The translations under genes and the position numbers were made by a program. Of a DNA stretch of 64,000 nt, positions 47,201-57,008 are shown piece by piece. A model generated the notes under the pieces. That model searched no databases and was not told the DNA's origin. It worked only from the letters and a program-made list of their open reading frames with translations. The stretch is from Diphasiastrum complanatum. Its lineage: Eukaryota; Streptophyta; Lycopodiopsida; Lycopodiales; Lycopodiaceae. Positions within the stretch are counted from its first letter, which is position 1. Every line of letters starts with the position of its first letter. The stretch covers positions 37,151,986-37,215,985 of the forward strand of contig CM055096.1 in the NCBI GenBank assembly GCA_029204225.1, read 5' to 3'.

Positions 47201-50200
47201 GCTTGAGTGTGAAAAAACATTTTTGTGGGACCCTCCAGCAGGATACTAACCTGCTTCAGGTAGGATTCCGGCCGTTTTCAGGCCATTTCAGGAAAAAAGA
47301 AAGCCTCTTGCAGCTTTCTAGGTTGTTTTTCGTTAAAAAAATTTCCCTAAAAAGATGTTCTGGGAAACGACCGTTTCCCAAGGGTCGTTTCCCAGGTTTG
47401 GGGAAATGAGATATGCTGGGAAACACGTTTCCCCAGTACTATGGTGCTAGACAACAAGCATAGAGATAAGCAGAAAACGAGGCAGAATAGAGATCCAAAA
47501 CAAATTTGGGCACTTATGTTGTTTTGACTCATTAGGTGGTGTGTTTGACAGACTACTGAACCATATAGTATCACAATTAGGAAGTCATTTTCTACTCATC
47601 TTCCTTTGCCAGCTTGCTTAAGGCACAAGGGGAGGAAGATTAACATGAGTGAGTTGCGCATATTTGGGCAGCAAATTGACATAGGAAATTACATTTGATG
47701 AAGAGGTTCAAATTGCAACCAATCCACCAGTTTATGTGGATTCCACTGTCACAATGCAAGCACTTTTTGATACAAAACCTGCTAGAGGGTAGACCTAATC
47801 TCATGGGCCTATATAATGTTGAGGCATGCAAAGAGGCGGAGGAGGCAGCACTGGCAGTGGCAATAATGGACGATAAGGACTTTAAATCCTCTGTTGGAAC
47901 TAATATGACATAGTCTGTTCTTAGGTTCAATGAGAACTTTAAATCCTCCAGCGAATAACGTAGTTGTAGTTTATTGGTTTCAACAAGAGGCTCCTTGCTT
48001 ACACAGACCATAAATGCTAGGATGAGGCTCAAGCACCAGTATGGGCAGAGTAAACAATCAAGCGGTGGCATGGAAGGAGCAGGCCAAAACTAAACCAGCA
48101 TTCTCCTATATCTTCAAAGGAGGCTCTATGGTTCATTCAAGGAATAGATTACATATTTATAAATTGACTTGTATGTTGTTCAAAATGCACCCCGCATGGT
48201 TCCATTGTTTTAAAAAAAAAACAAGGCTAATATCAGATTTTATTTACCCATCTATTTATGCTGTTTGGAAACCACTGGGATTTTTTGTCTACGAGTGTCT
48301 CATATATGCGTGCATTATACTAACCATCTCAATTACATGATTCTTTCACTCTAACTTGATTGGTTTCTGAAGTTTAGCAGTACAAAAATGTGTTCTAGAT
48401 TCATTACAATAATGTAGGGGATAGTCGGATTAAGAATAGTCCTAGAGAGGTCAGGCTCTAACCCGTTGTCAATAGTTAGTGTCAATTATGTTTAGCCTAT
48501 ACTGGATTGGTAACGCACGTTAATTAGAAAACACCTAGACTGGACATGTGGGTGCAGCTACGCAACAGCCTACATCGTGGCCATGGGATCTGTCAACCAG
48601 GGACCTCAAGTGAAAACAGATTCAGTTGGTACTGAACTGAGAGTTCGTGAGAATCTTCCGAATGTAAGCAAGGCATCTCCTTGTGAGGTGGGGTATGCTG
48701 GTATGGCGCACCATGTGTTACATCCTTGACTGACTGCAGTTAGTCAGTCTCAATGCAGTAAGGTTAGGCTCTAACTGGTGGCTAGCACTCACAGAAAGTT
48801 ACAGTTTGAGTAGTAACCCAGGTTGATTTGGAGATTTTGAAAACACCCAAACTGTGGCAAAATTATTCACCATACTTGGGCATGTGGCCTTGGGATGTGG
48901 CTATGTAAAAGGTCCTATTGACATCAAGTGGGTTATTTTGATCAGTTGGAGCTTGAACTGACGACTGATGAGAGCTCTTAGTGATAGTTATAATAGCTCC
49001 TTATGATCATCCAGATAAAGGTGAGACACCTCCCCTATAAGTGTGCTATGGTGATTTGTGACACTATACCTACGTCTTAGTGGATTGTTCGACGATGCCA
49101 TTCCAAACCCTTAGGCTTGGGGGTGATCAAAAAAATGTTTGGGTGGAGAATTCCATGACCAGTACTCTTGTGAATTTCCAATTACTATGTTGGATCTATG
49201 CGAGTGCAATAATGATCACGGGAGGAAATTCCAGAATATGTCTTTCAAATCATACAAATAAGTCCCTTTTTTCTGTTATAGATGTGTATTTCCATGCAAC
49301 AATAGGTGAAAAAATTATCATAAACATTGTAAGTGAAAATCATTGTGGAATGAGAACCAGCACACGTAAGGGCTGCAAACCACTTCTACAAAGAAAAAGA
49401 GGTTGTTAGGGAGACTACATCACATAGGAGAGCCAATGAGCACAAGGATGTTTTGTGCCTACTACCCCAAGAATCCAGCACCCAAGGGCAATTAGAGGGG
49501 AAGCGAAAGCGAACAAACAGTTTTCCAGAGAAGAGAAACCAGCTAAGAATGGGGGCATGATAATGAAATAGATGAAGGAATTTTCTTTTAAACATAACAT
49601 TGTTGTCTAGTGATAGCCTTCTCTCCATTCCAATCTTACCAACATTATTTCGTGTTTTCCTCTTTGTAGCATGACTATATAATGTGCACATAATTTGTAG
49701 TACCAGAGATGCACAGGCCATTCCGGAACATGGTCCGGGCTTTTTGCCCTGGAATGCTGACCCAGAATGCTTTTCTTTTTTTTGCAATATGGTATTCAAA
49801 TGGAAGGAAATTTTATGGGGGATCTGATGGTAGTTTTTCAAAAAAACACTACGAGGACCCTATTTTTAACAAATAAACCCTTGATTAAATAGTTGCAAAA
49901 AAAAATTTGAATTTTTTGGTTTTCATGGCTAAACACAGTTTAATTTATGTCTTTGTGATTTATAGACAATATATATAGTTTATATAAGATATATATGTAT
50001 GTCATAAAATTAATGAACCGTGGGACGTTCACCACGGTTCTGAGAACCGTACAGTAAACCGTACGATTCTCGATACTCAAATTTTTTTGGCCAGAACCGT
50101 GGTGAACCGTGTAGTTATTAATTAATTAATTAATTTTTTTTAGTTCATTTTTATCAGACATTAATTAATTAATTAATTATTTATTTATTTATGATGAACC

Positions 50201-51914
50201 GTACCACGGTTCACGAACCGTGGTACGGTTCACCCCACGGTTCTGAGAACCGTGGGTACCATGATGTATGTATCTATATATATACATATATATGTATATA
50301 CTTTAAATAGCATTCTGGATAGCTTCCACTGTCCGGAATGCATTCCGGTGCACGATTTTTGTATGAATTCCATCTTTAAAAGTTGTATGCCTTCTGTATG
50401 TTGAGAGTAGTGTGCTGAGACTGATAAGCTAGAGCAGGATAGTACTCTTGCATCCTAGCTCAATTCAGGAACAATTGCTTGAAGAAATGCTTTGACCTAG
50501 AAAGTTCAATTTCTGAATCTCTAATTTTCCATCATATGCCTAATTAAGAAATACATATAAATCTAACGAATATTCTATCCGATACAAGTCACCAAAATCT
50601 TCTCAACGAAAATGAAGAAAAACCTCAAAAACACTTTTCCTTACGAGAAAAGCTCAGGTGACCCCTAAACTACAAGTACTATCCCCCAAATTACACACAA
50701 TGTAACAAGCCAAACTGGGCAAAAAACTGTTTGCCTAAGCGATTACCAGAGCTTTGTGATTCCCTCTCTTCAGAAGATGTTTGTCGCTTGTTGGTGTCTT
50801 GATTCTTCCCTTTTGTGGCAGGGGGCTCAAGGTCTTCTAAGACGTGCTCTTTCTCAATTCTACTCAAGTCAGCATCTCTGGATTCTTCCCCCTTTTCTTT
50901 CCTTTTATCACGCTCTCTGATTTCAATGGCATTGTGCACTGATGGATGCAAGTTCGTCTGCTCCTTTTCCTTGTGACCAAATTCTCCATCCCACCTATGC
51001 CTGTTTCCGCTTTTCCTCGACCTACTTCCACCCGAATCTTCTACATTGTGATCTAACACCTGTGCCATCCCAGCTTCCACTGAACCCTTGTCACTTTTCC
51101 GGGGACCTTTTTCTTGTTCAGAGCCAACCATGACCTCTTTCTTCCGGCTAACCCTGTTCTTTATACGAGCGCTCACCTCAGAGATAATGGCATCAATCTG
51201 AAAAGACTCTGCAACATCCATTGGCCGTGATTTTGAAGCAACCGCTGCCTTTGAAGAGGAAACATTTCCCTTGCGATTTTTTGAATCTCCCTCGCCTGCT
51301 TTTTCCTTGCCAACAATGGCAGGGCCGATGGCACCTGTGCTATCCAGGAAAGAGGCATCCAGAGAATTTTCGAATTGCTTCTCAGATTCAAATGAAGGTA
51401 GCAGAGCCACTCCAATCTCAACCTGTGGTTGGCCACCGTCCCATCGATCTAAAGGAGAAGGAGGCGTCGGAGGCCCAGCCAAAACTACCCCAGATTCCGA
51501 ACGCCACCGTTTCGAGGACCAAGCGGATGCAACAACGTCGCTCGCCATACCTTCCCCTTCTTGATTCTGCCTTCTTTTTGATCCACGATGCGTTACTTCG
51601 GCTACCTGAACATCCTGCTGCTGTTCACAAGAAGCTCGCCGTGGACTCCTCGACCCCGAAGAAACGCCCCTGTGATTTTCCCCATCCCCTTTCTTTGATT
51701 TTGCAGGCGTGTCGCTTCCATGGCTGCCAACCTGCTTAGATCCTCCCGCATCCGCTACAAGACTCTCAGCCACCTCCACCTCATCCCGAAGATGATGATG
51801 CTGCTCATGCCATGAGCGCCGGCGTGAAGATTTGCTCTTATTGCCCGTGGACGATGATGCTTGATCTGCTGAGGGTTTGCTTTTGGCGCTTCTCAACTCT
51901 TCGTCAGGCGCCAT
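40175..51914 (-). CDS. Four-exon host gene for a 1,573-residue charged low-complexity protein
   Basis: Exons (minus strand): 51914-50747, 45541-44938, 43812-41904, 41215-40175. Every junction is GT-AG, phases are 1, 2 and 0, and the total of 4,722 nt is exactly 1,574 codons including TGA. The ATG has a good plant context (GACATGGC). Residues 1-390 are Ser/Lys/Arg/Glu-rich. 390-591 start with WKIQEELRNIELEKELQNR, a likely coiled coil, followed by RIRRRKEE and mixed-charge R/D/E/H sequence. 592-1227 are Arg-rich, then Pro/Gly/Met-rich, with a conserved-looking LLSKLDISAELAGPELYKQY near 1180-1200. 1228-1573 are acidic. No enzyme domain, CCCH zinc finger, signal peptide or membrane span is seen. 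Composition suggests a nuclear RNA-processing cofactor. From memory it resembles plant proteins like Arabidopsis At5g53440 (HIZ2, m6A writer-associated), unverified. Confidence 0.82.
41216..41903. other. Intron 3 (688 bp)
   Basis: GTAAAT...TTACCTGCAG, phase 0. Short antisense frames only. Confidence 0.75.
41904..43812 (-). CDS. Coding exon 3 of the 1,573-residue protein
   Basis: 1,909 nt. Acceptor TTTATGCAG/GAGAAAG; donor CTAGAG/GTAAAT. Encodes an Arg/Ser/Asp-rich part, then a Pro/Gly/Met-rich part (PPPPPFRPG, FGPGGVG, PMGGRPWERDRGAW) and the conserved-looking helix LSKLDISAELAGPELYKQY. Confidence 0.87.
43813..44937. other. Intron 2 (1.1 kb)
   Basis: GTAAGT...TTTATGCAG, phase 2. No feature of note; frames within it are short. 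Confidence 0.75.
44938..45541 (-). CDS. Coding exon 2 of the 1,573-residue protein
   Basis: 604 nt. Acceptor GTTGCAG/AGTGG; donor TCAAG/GTAAGT. The split codons at both ends rejoin as GAG (Glu390) and AGG (Arg591). Encodes the coiled-coil start and the R/D/E/H-rich mixed-charge block. Confidence 0.85.
45785..45820. repeat. Palindrome in intron 1: 17-bp arms, 2-nt loop
   Basis: TTCCTATTTAGGAACAG / TT / CTGTTCCTAAATAGGAA, perfectly paired. Further GTTCC/GGAAC and GGTACGGTACC-like pieces surround it (45640-45915). Confidence 0.9.
47360..47437. repeat. GGGAAACG palindrome cluster in intron 1
   Basis: CTGGGAAACGACC (47360-47372) pairs with GGTCGTTTCCCAG (47383-47395) around a 10-nt loop. A second near-palindrome, CTGGGAAACACGTTTCCCCAG, follows near 47415. 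Confidence 0.85.
50014..50260. repeat. GAACCGT multi-palindrome island in intron 1
   Basis: Inverted repeats: 50015-50040 (9-bp arms); 50034-50050 (8-bp arms, 1-nt loop); 50195-50232 (18-bp perfect arms, 2-nt loop); 50234-50256 (11-bp arms, 1-nt loop). A TTAA-rich core lies at 50115-50190. Looks like a foldback or MITE-like insertion. Confidence 0.85.
50747..51914 (-). CDS. Coding exon 1 of the 1,573-residue protein
   Basis: 1,168 nt, codons 1-389 plus one base. The donor reads CTCTG/GTAATC at 50747/50746. Without splicing the frame would run only to a stop at 50691. Encodes the Ser/Lys-rich N-terminus, with RRRSWHEQHHH near residue 32 and ISEVSARIKNRVSRKKE near residue 245. Confidence 0.8.
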
Positions 51915-52087
51915 GTCCTGGCGACCCCGTGCTCGCCCCAGCTTGATCGGATCACCCCTCCCTCCCCAGCTCGATCCGCCACAGCACGATCCTTACTTTG
52001 CTCTCCACAATTGTTCGTAGATCCTGCTTAGGGTTTCTCTACCCCGACATGGCTTTGGCTTTCCGCCATAGCCACGCTCGCCCTTAG

Positions 52088-52126
<39 letters not shown>
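51915..52126 (-). promoter_or_regulatory. Likely 5' UTR and proximal promoter: telo-box and CT tract
   Basis: On the gene's strand AAACCCTAA (52028-52036) is a telo-box-like element, common near the starts of plant growth and translation genes. On the plus strand an uninterrupted (CT)n tract lies at 52094-52126, i.e. GA repeats in gene orientation just upstream, candidate sites for GAGA-binding BBR/BPC factors. The transcription start is not determined. Confidence 0.5.
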
Positions 52127-52128
<2 letters not shown>

Positions 52129-52349
52129 CCCGGCCTGTCCTTTGTGAGGGGTGGTTACGCGAACCCAACCCAGGTTTCCTTCTACCGCGGTTAAGAGCTC
52201 ATGCTACTTAGCCCAAGGTTACGGCGCGGTACTTGTACGGAACTCATGAGGCCACCCAATCTCACTTAAAAATTGTATGGCCATTGGCAACCAAGAGCTA
52301 ACCCATTTCATTTTATGTAATTGAGGTTAGCTCGGTTTTTAGTCATTTT

Positions 52350-52386
52350 GGCCCTATATTATTTTGCATAATAATAATATAGGGCC
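52350..52386. repeat. Perfect inverted repeat (14-bp arms, 9-nt loop) upstream of the gene
   Basis: GGCCCTATATTATT (52350-52363) pairs with AATAATATAGGGCC (52373-52386). Confidence 0.9.
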
Positions 52387-52390
52387 CAGT

Positions 52391-52695
52391 TCTCTGATCC
52401 AGCCTACTTAATGCGCGTGCGCGCCCCCAAAGAGAGAGACGGTGAATGCGCCCTGAATGCGCCCTTGAGAGAGAGAGAGATGGTGAGAAAGTAGTTTTTT
52501 CTCTGATCCATACGTGTTTTGCATGTGCGAGAGAGAGAGAGAGGGTGAGAGCATTTTTTTCTCTGATCCAAGCGTGTTTTGCACGTGCGAGAGAGAGAGG
52601 GTGAGAGAGTAAGCTTTTCTCTGATCCAAGCGTGTTTTGCACATGTGAGAGAGAGACAGACAGAGCTATTTTTTCTCTATCCAGCCTGCGTGCTG
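52391..52695. repeat. Minisatellite, ~59-bp unit (CTCTGATCCAAGCGTGTTTTGC)
   Basis: TCTCTGATCCA recurs at about 52391, 52500, 52560 and 52618, with a variant TCTCTATCCA at about 52674. Each is followed by GCGTG..TTGCACGTGCGAGAGAGA-type sequence. The last three intervals are 57-60 bp. Confidence 0.85.
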
Positions 52696-52696
52696 A

Positions 52697-52716
52697 GCGC
52701 GCGCGCGCGCGCACGC

Positions 52717-52783
<67 letters not shown>
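52697..52783. repeat. GC alternating tract followed by (GA)n
   Basis: GCGCGCGCGCGCGC/ACGCGC (52697-52718) is a classic Z-DNA-capable sequence. It runs straight into ~32 GA units (52719-52783), which can form triplex DNA. Confidence 0.9.
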
Positions 52784-52784
<1 letters not shown>

Positions 52785-52954
52785 ACCTTACGTTTCCAAC
52801 TACGAACAACTCTCTCATGCCAGCAATTTTTGTAATTCGACCTCTCACAGACTGAGAGTGTGATTCTAGTAATTTTTCTTTCAATCTGCTGCTTTTTGTT
52901 GCATTTCAGGTTGATCGTCGCAATGAAGCTGGGTGAATGCAGCAGGTCATGTGA

Positions 52955-52956
<2 letters not shown>

Positions 52957-53015
<59 letters not shown>
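52957..53015. repeat. (GA)n microsatellite
   Basis: About 28 uninterrupted units. Confidence 0.95.
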
Positions 53016-53018
<3 letters not shown>

Positions 53019-54540
53019 GGGAGGCACGAGAGAGACACAAGATTGCACTTAGTTCCTCTTGACAAAGCAAGACTGAAGCCTTTATTCATAATCCAACAAG
53101 GTAAAATATAGCTGAAAAGTAAAATACAGTACTAAAAAGCACCATAAAGCATAACCACTTTCAAGACATCCAGCTAATACTTGCCACCATCCCACAAAAC
53201 ACAACCGCACAAGTTAGTTTAGTGAGAAAGACAGGTGTCATAGTTGAACGTCAGTTGTTACTCATGTCCAAAAGAAGTTATACTACTTAACAACTTTAAA
53301 TAGCATTTTAAATCATAGTCTAGTCTTCCCAAACAAGAAGTGTTTTAGCGATAGGCCAAGCCCTAATATTACCGTATCACTCGCCATGTTGTCTATACTC
53401 CTGAGCATATCCATGCTTTCCAGTTGTATCTCACCAAAGATCTAAAGTGACACTTAATTTTTGCCATGGCTGATTATATGATTGTTTCTATGCAAAACCA
53501 TGCTATACAGAGCTCACATATCAACCATAGGCTTTGGATAGACACGACTTATTATTAGCAAGAAGTTTTCAATGTTTTTACAAGGTCTTAGGGCAGATCC
53601 GTGCCATTCTAACGCTTTCGTAATAATTACATATCTTACGCATATCCATGTTGTCTAAGACCGTTTTCTTGGAGTTCCTACTGTTAGGTTTTTGACAAGG
53701 ATTTCTTTAAGAATAATTTAATCGATTTGCCTTTAAGATTGGATGTAGTCTCTTTTTCTTATGTCGTTAGTTTTAGTGTGTTGAAGAGACATAGATATTA
53801 AGATATAAATAAGGAACTATTCATCCCATGCTTGTACGTGCTGCATAGGATTCACATACAAAACGATAACAAGAAATCATACCTGAATGTTTTTTGTAGA
53901 CGAGACTTCTTGAGAGGCTGCCATTGTTGTTTTCTTGCAAGGATTTTTTCTCTTTAAATCATAACAACATGCAAATAGACTTTTTAGCCCATAGCTACAT
54001 TTAAGTGTTATGTAAAAAATGTCTAAACAATGTATATGGAGTGTGCTGATTGCTTGCTATGTAAAATTCAGTTGGTAACATACTTTTTTTTTAGATAAAT
54101 GGTGTTTGGTTTGGGTGTGAACCAAATTGTAGATAAAAAAAACTTCAAAAATCGGTGGTATTGGCAATAGAAGACTGAACAAGCTTGGTGCGTAAATCGG
54201 AAGCGCCACAGTTAGCAACAGAGTGTTCAAAATGAAGGAATAAAGAATGCACAATGGAACAACAACTGAGTGGAGACAAAATATACTCCGATTAATATCC
54301 ACATGGAGTATAATCGCATGAAGTGAAAACTTCAGCTGGCTACAGAATGAGAACTCTGATCGTTGTGTGTGATATCACATGCAACTGAACTATTTGAATG
54401 AATTGATAGAAACAATTATCAGATATTTTAGATATCACAAGATCAGAAGAAGTTTTTTGATGAAGATACTTATCTTGATATACTACTCAAAATATCTATT
54501 ACTGATATTTTCTATAGCTATTACAACCGCCTCAAATCTA
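53016..54540. other. Intergenic stretch without recognised features
   Basis: AT-rich, short frames only. Its right part may include the outer end of the degenerate copia LTR that ends at 54912. Confidence 0.5.
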
Positions 54541-54912
54541 TAACTGCATGTACAATGTAGGCGGACTGTCAACGCGTGTCGTTGGGTCGGACAGTATCGA
54601 ACTTTATAAAATATCAAAAAATATACAAAGGATCGATTTTTTTACACTAGGTCAAAAATATAGTCAGGGTCAAAAAAATCAGACCCGATTCGACCCGATC
54701 CAAAGTCGAAGACGTCCGGATAATTCTGCCTCGATCCGATCAGAACCATGGTCGGAAAATTTCTTTTTGTTAGGCTTGACATTGGGTCAAAAAGATCTGA
54801 TACTAGATTTTTTGATCTTCTGAAAAACTCGAGCCTTCTATTTTTTGGTTTTTGTAAAGTTTTCAAGATGTCATTAGTAAATGGATTTGAGGTTGAGCAT
54901 CAAATTCCAACA
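54541..54912 (-). repeat. Possible LTR end of a decayed minus-strand copia element
   Basis: Ends ...CAAATTCCAACA directly before CTCCCCCTTAAT, which in reverse is a polypurine tract. Includes several GACCCGATT-type motifs. The left boundary is not determined. Confidence 0.4.
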
Positions 54913-55612
54913 CTCCCCCTTAATGTGGATCCTAAAAAGCTCTGGCAAAAGCTGGTGCTCTTTTGCCAAAGCCGTTGTAAAGTAATCTGCTGCCATCAGA
55001 TTTGTTCTGCTGGGTCGATTTTTGTACTCCGTGACAATACCAGAATTTTATCAGGCCTTTTAATTGATATTGAATAGTAGAGTATCATCTACATAGAGTG
55101 TGTAGTTGATGAAGAAATCCGATACAGACTTGAAATGAAAATTCGAGTCTGCCAAGTTTGGATAGAAACCATTCTCATTTAGAAATGCAGATTTGTTGTC
55201 TTTTGTTGCTTTGCACTAGTCAGCATCAATAGTTGACTTTGCCTCAGATGTTGTATTTGATTCCTGCACAAAGTAGTAGGTTGGATCATCCATAAACCGG
55301 GATGGAGATTGTCTGGGTCGATTTGTCCTTCTTGGTTGAAATTCGACTCTCTGATGTGATTCGATCTGTTGAAATTCTGACTCATTTTGAGTCAATATCG
55401 ATTTTCTAATTTTTGACCCTTGGGTCAGATTTTGCATGTTCGGTCGGATTTTGTTGTAGCTTTCTCTTTGTGGTCAAAAAATTGGTCTTCCAGAAAAATG
55501 ACATTTCTGCTCGTGAATGCTTGCTAATTGTCCCGGTTGTAGAGCTCGTATGCCTTCTGATATGGAGAGTAGCCAATAAAAATTGATCTACTAATGTTTG
55601 ACTCTTGAATCT
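54913..55612 (-). pseudogene. Decayed copia pol fragment (minus strand)
   Basis: The minus strand read from 55612 to 54913 gives recognisable pieces of Ty1/copia pol: SIFIGYSPYQKAYELYNRDN (integrase C-terminal block, ~55600-55540), a Ser/Gln-rich linker with DDPTYYFVQESNTTSEAKS (~55300-55240), and YTLYVDDTLL-like RT sequence (~55110-55080). Most of RT and RNase H is missing. Stops and frameshifts are frequent. Confidence 0.55.
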
Positions 55613-55623
55613 TATTTTATTAG

Positions 55624-56882
55624 TGTTGGAGTTTAATGTTGCTCCTACTCTTCTTAACTGCCCTTCTTCCTTCTCTCATTTTTACTCTCTCAAATGAAAC
55701 CTACAAAAAATGAACTGTTTTCAACAATCTGCATATTTGAACTGTTTGTCGCAACAATCTGCATTTTTCTTCGCAATTTTTGATAGGCAAAAGACCCGAC
55801 ACCCGACACTGTCGCCTTTCCACCTTCGAGCCATCTTGAGCAACTAAGTGTTTTGCGACACTTGTGCTAACTCAATTTTTTGGCCATTTCAGACACTTTA
55901 AGAAATGTGACACTGCTTCGCAAAAAATGCGAAAAAATATGACACTGCATTTTTACATGCAATTTTTGACAGGCAACAAAAGCGAAAAATGCGACACTGT
56001 ATTTTTACACAGGATTCCACACAAGCAAAAAATGTGACACTGTATTTTTACACGAGATTCCACACAGGTGAAAAATGCAACACTTTACAAAAATACACAA
56101 GATTCCAAGTATAGACTGTCTACATCTTCACGTTTCAATAACAACTGTTCTAATTAGTCAGTTAATCAACTGTTAAGCGATCTTGTAAATGCAAGTTTAG
56201 AATAATACAAGATCTTCCAACTGTTATATAAGTAAATGAATGATTGAAGAAGGGAGACATGCGGAGATGCATGTAGATACTCCAACAGAGATCAAACGAC
56301 CAGAACGAGTCTTCTAGTAGCTGACTCCTCAGAGTTAGTGATTATAGAAAGAGAGACAGATATACTCAGAACTTTAGCAATTGATTTGAGTCTGTAAGTA
56401 GGATCACGCGCTTATCAGTGCAATTGAATTGTGATTTGATTGTTGTTTTATGACATTATTATATAGATTCGCTACTATTCTACATCTTTGCATTCTTGTT
56501 GAATGAAACTAACTCTCATTCTTCTTACGCAAACATTATGATCAGAGAAAATGTATGGCTATCTCTAACGCTAAGTTATTTTTACATTCTCTTCATATCA
56601 GGTTATCAGTAATAGAGGATTGCATGGCTGCCTCAGACGCCTAATCATTTCTGCGATCTCTCTTTCATGGTAGTCTAAGACGCCTACACTGATAATTTTA
56701 TTCAACACAAAAGAACAGCTCCCAATCTCCAATCTCTAAGTAATCCATGATCTTGTTAATATAGTTATCATTGTTCTTTCATTATTGTCTTCATCTATTG
56801 GTATCTGTCACAGTTGACAATCTTCATTCACTAACCAACAAATTTGTATCGGAACTGATAATTTTCATTTCACGAACCAACA
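55624..56882 (+). repeat. Putative 5' LTR of a plus-strand copia fragment
   Basis: Ends ...CACGAACCAACA, 3 nt before a primer site. The start at TGTTGGAG (55624) is chosen only for its TG end. No second LTR survives to confirm. Includes a short-unit minisatellite at 55790-56090. Confidence 0.4.
55790..56090. repeat. GACACTG minisatellite (degenerate ~55-bp units)
   Basis: About five variants of AAAAATGYGACACTGTATTTTTACAC, separated by GGATTCCACACA- or TTTTTGACAGGC-type spacers. A related block is at 59945-60250 in the same strand orientation. Confidence 0.7.
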
Positions 56883-56885
56883 AGG

Positions 56886-56898
56886 TGGTATTAGAGCA
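56886..56898 (+). other. Primer-binding site, iMet type with one change
   Basis: TGGTATTAGAGCA (canonical TGGTATCAGAGC). A ~45-bp imperfect duplicate of this LTR/primer junction precedes it (about 56813-56852: TGACAATCTTCATTCACTAA, then CCAACAAATTTGTATCGGAA). Confidence 0.7.
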
Positions 56899-57008
56899 CT
56901 GGTTTATTGGATTACTAGAGTCTAGGATTTATAATAGAACTTAATACGTTCTTATTTCATAAGAGCTGGTTCATTTGGTTTGTGTTCAGTCTTTGTTCCT
57001 AGATTTTA

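Larger units (their letters stand above)
45542..50746. other. Intron 1 (5.2 kb) with palindromic islands
   Basis: GT...AG, 5,205 bp, phase 1. Contains three foldback islands (45785-45820, 47360-47437, 50014-50260), diverged ~340-bp repeat-like blocks around 48420-49090, and TA-rich runs near 50280. No gene inside it could be supported. Confidence 0.65.

Noticed and set aside
48420..49090. Three ~340-bp tandem repeats in intron 1
   Set aside because: Shared words (GGCTCTAAC, AAAACACC, CATGTGG, CCTTGGGAT) suggest diverged copies, but similarity was too low to confirm by eye; noted only under the intron.
51221..51739. 172-codon plus-strand frame
   Set aside because: Antisense shadow of exon 1, whose spliced minus-strand model is far better supported.
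50947..51914. CCCH zinc finger in the host gene (expected if ZC3H13-like)
   Set aside because: No C-x(7-9)-C-x(4-6)-C-x3-H pattern was found in any exon.
52343..53089. 248-codon minus-strand frame made of Ser-Leu repeats, and plus-strand Arg-Glu repeat frames
   Set aside because: They are translations of GA/CT microsatellites and the minisatellite; no normal protein sequence flanks them.
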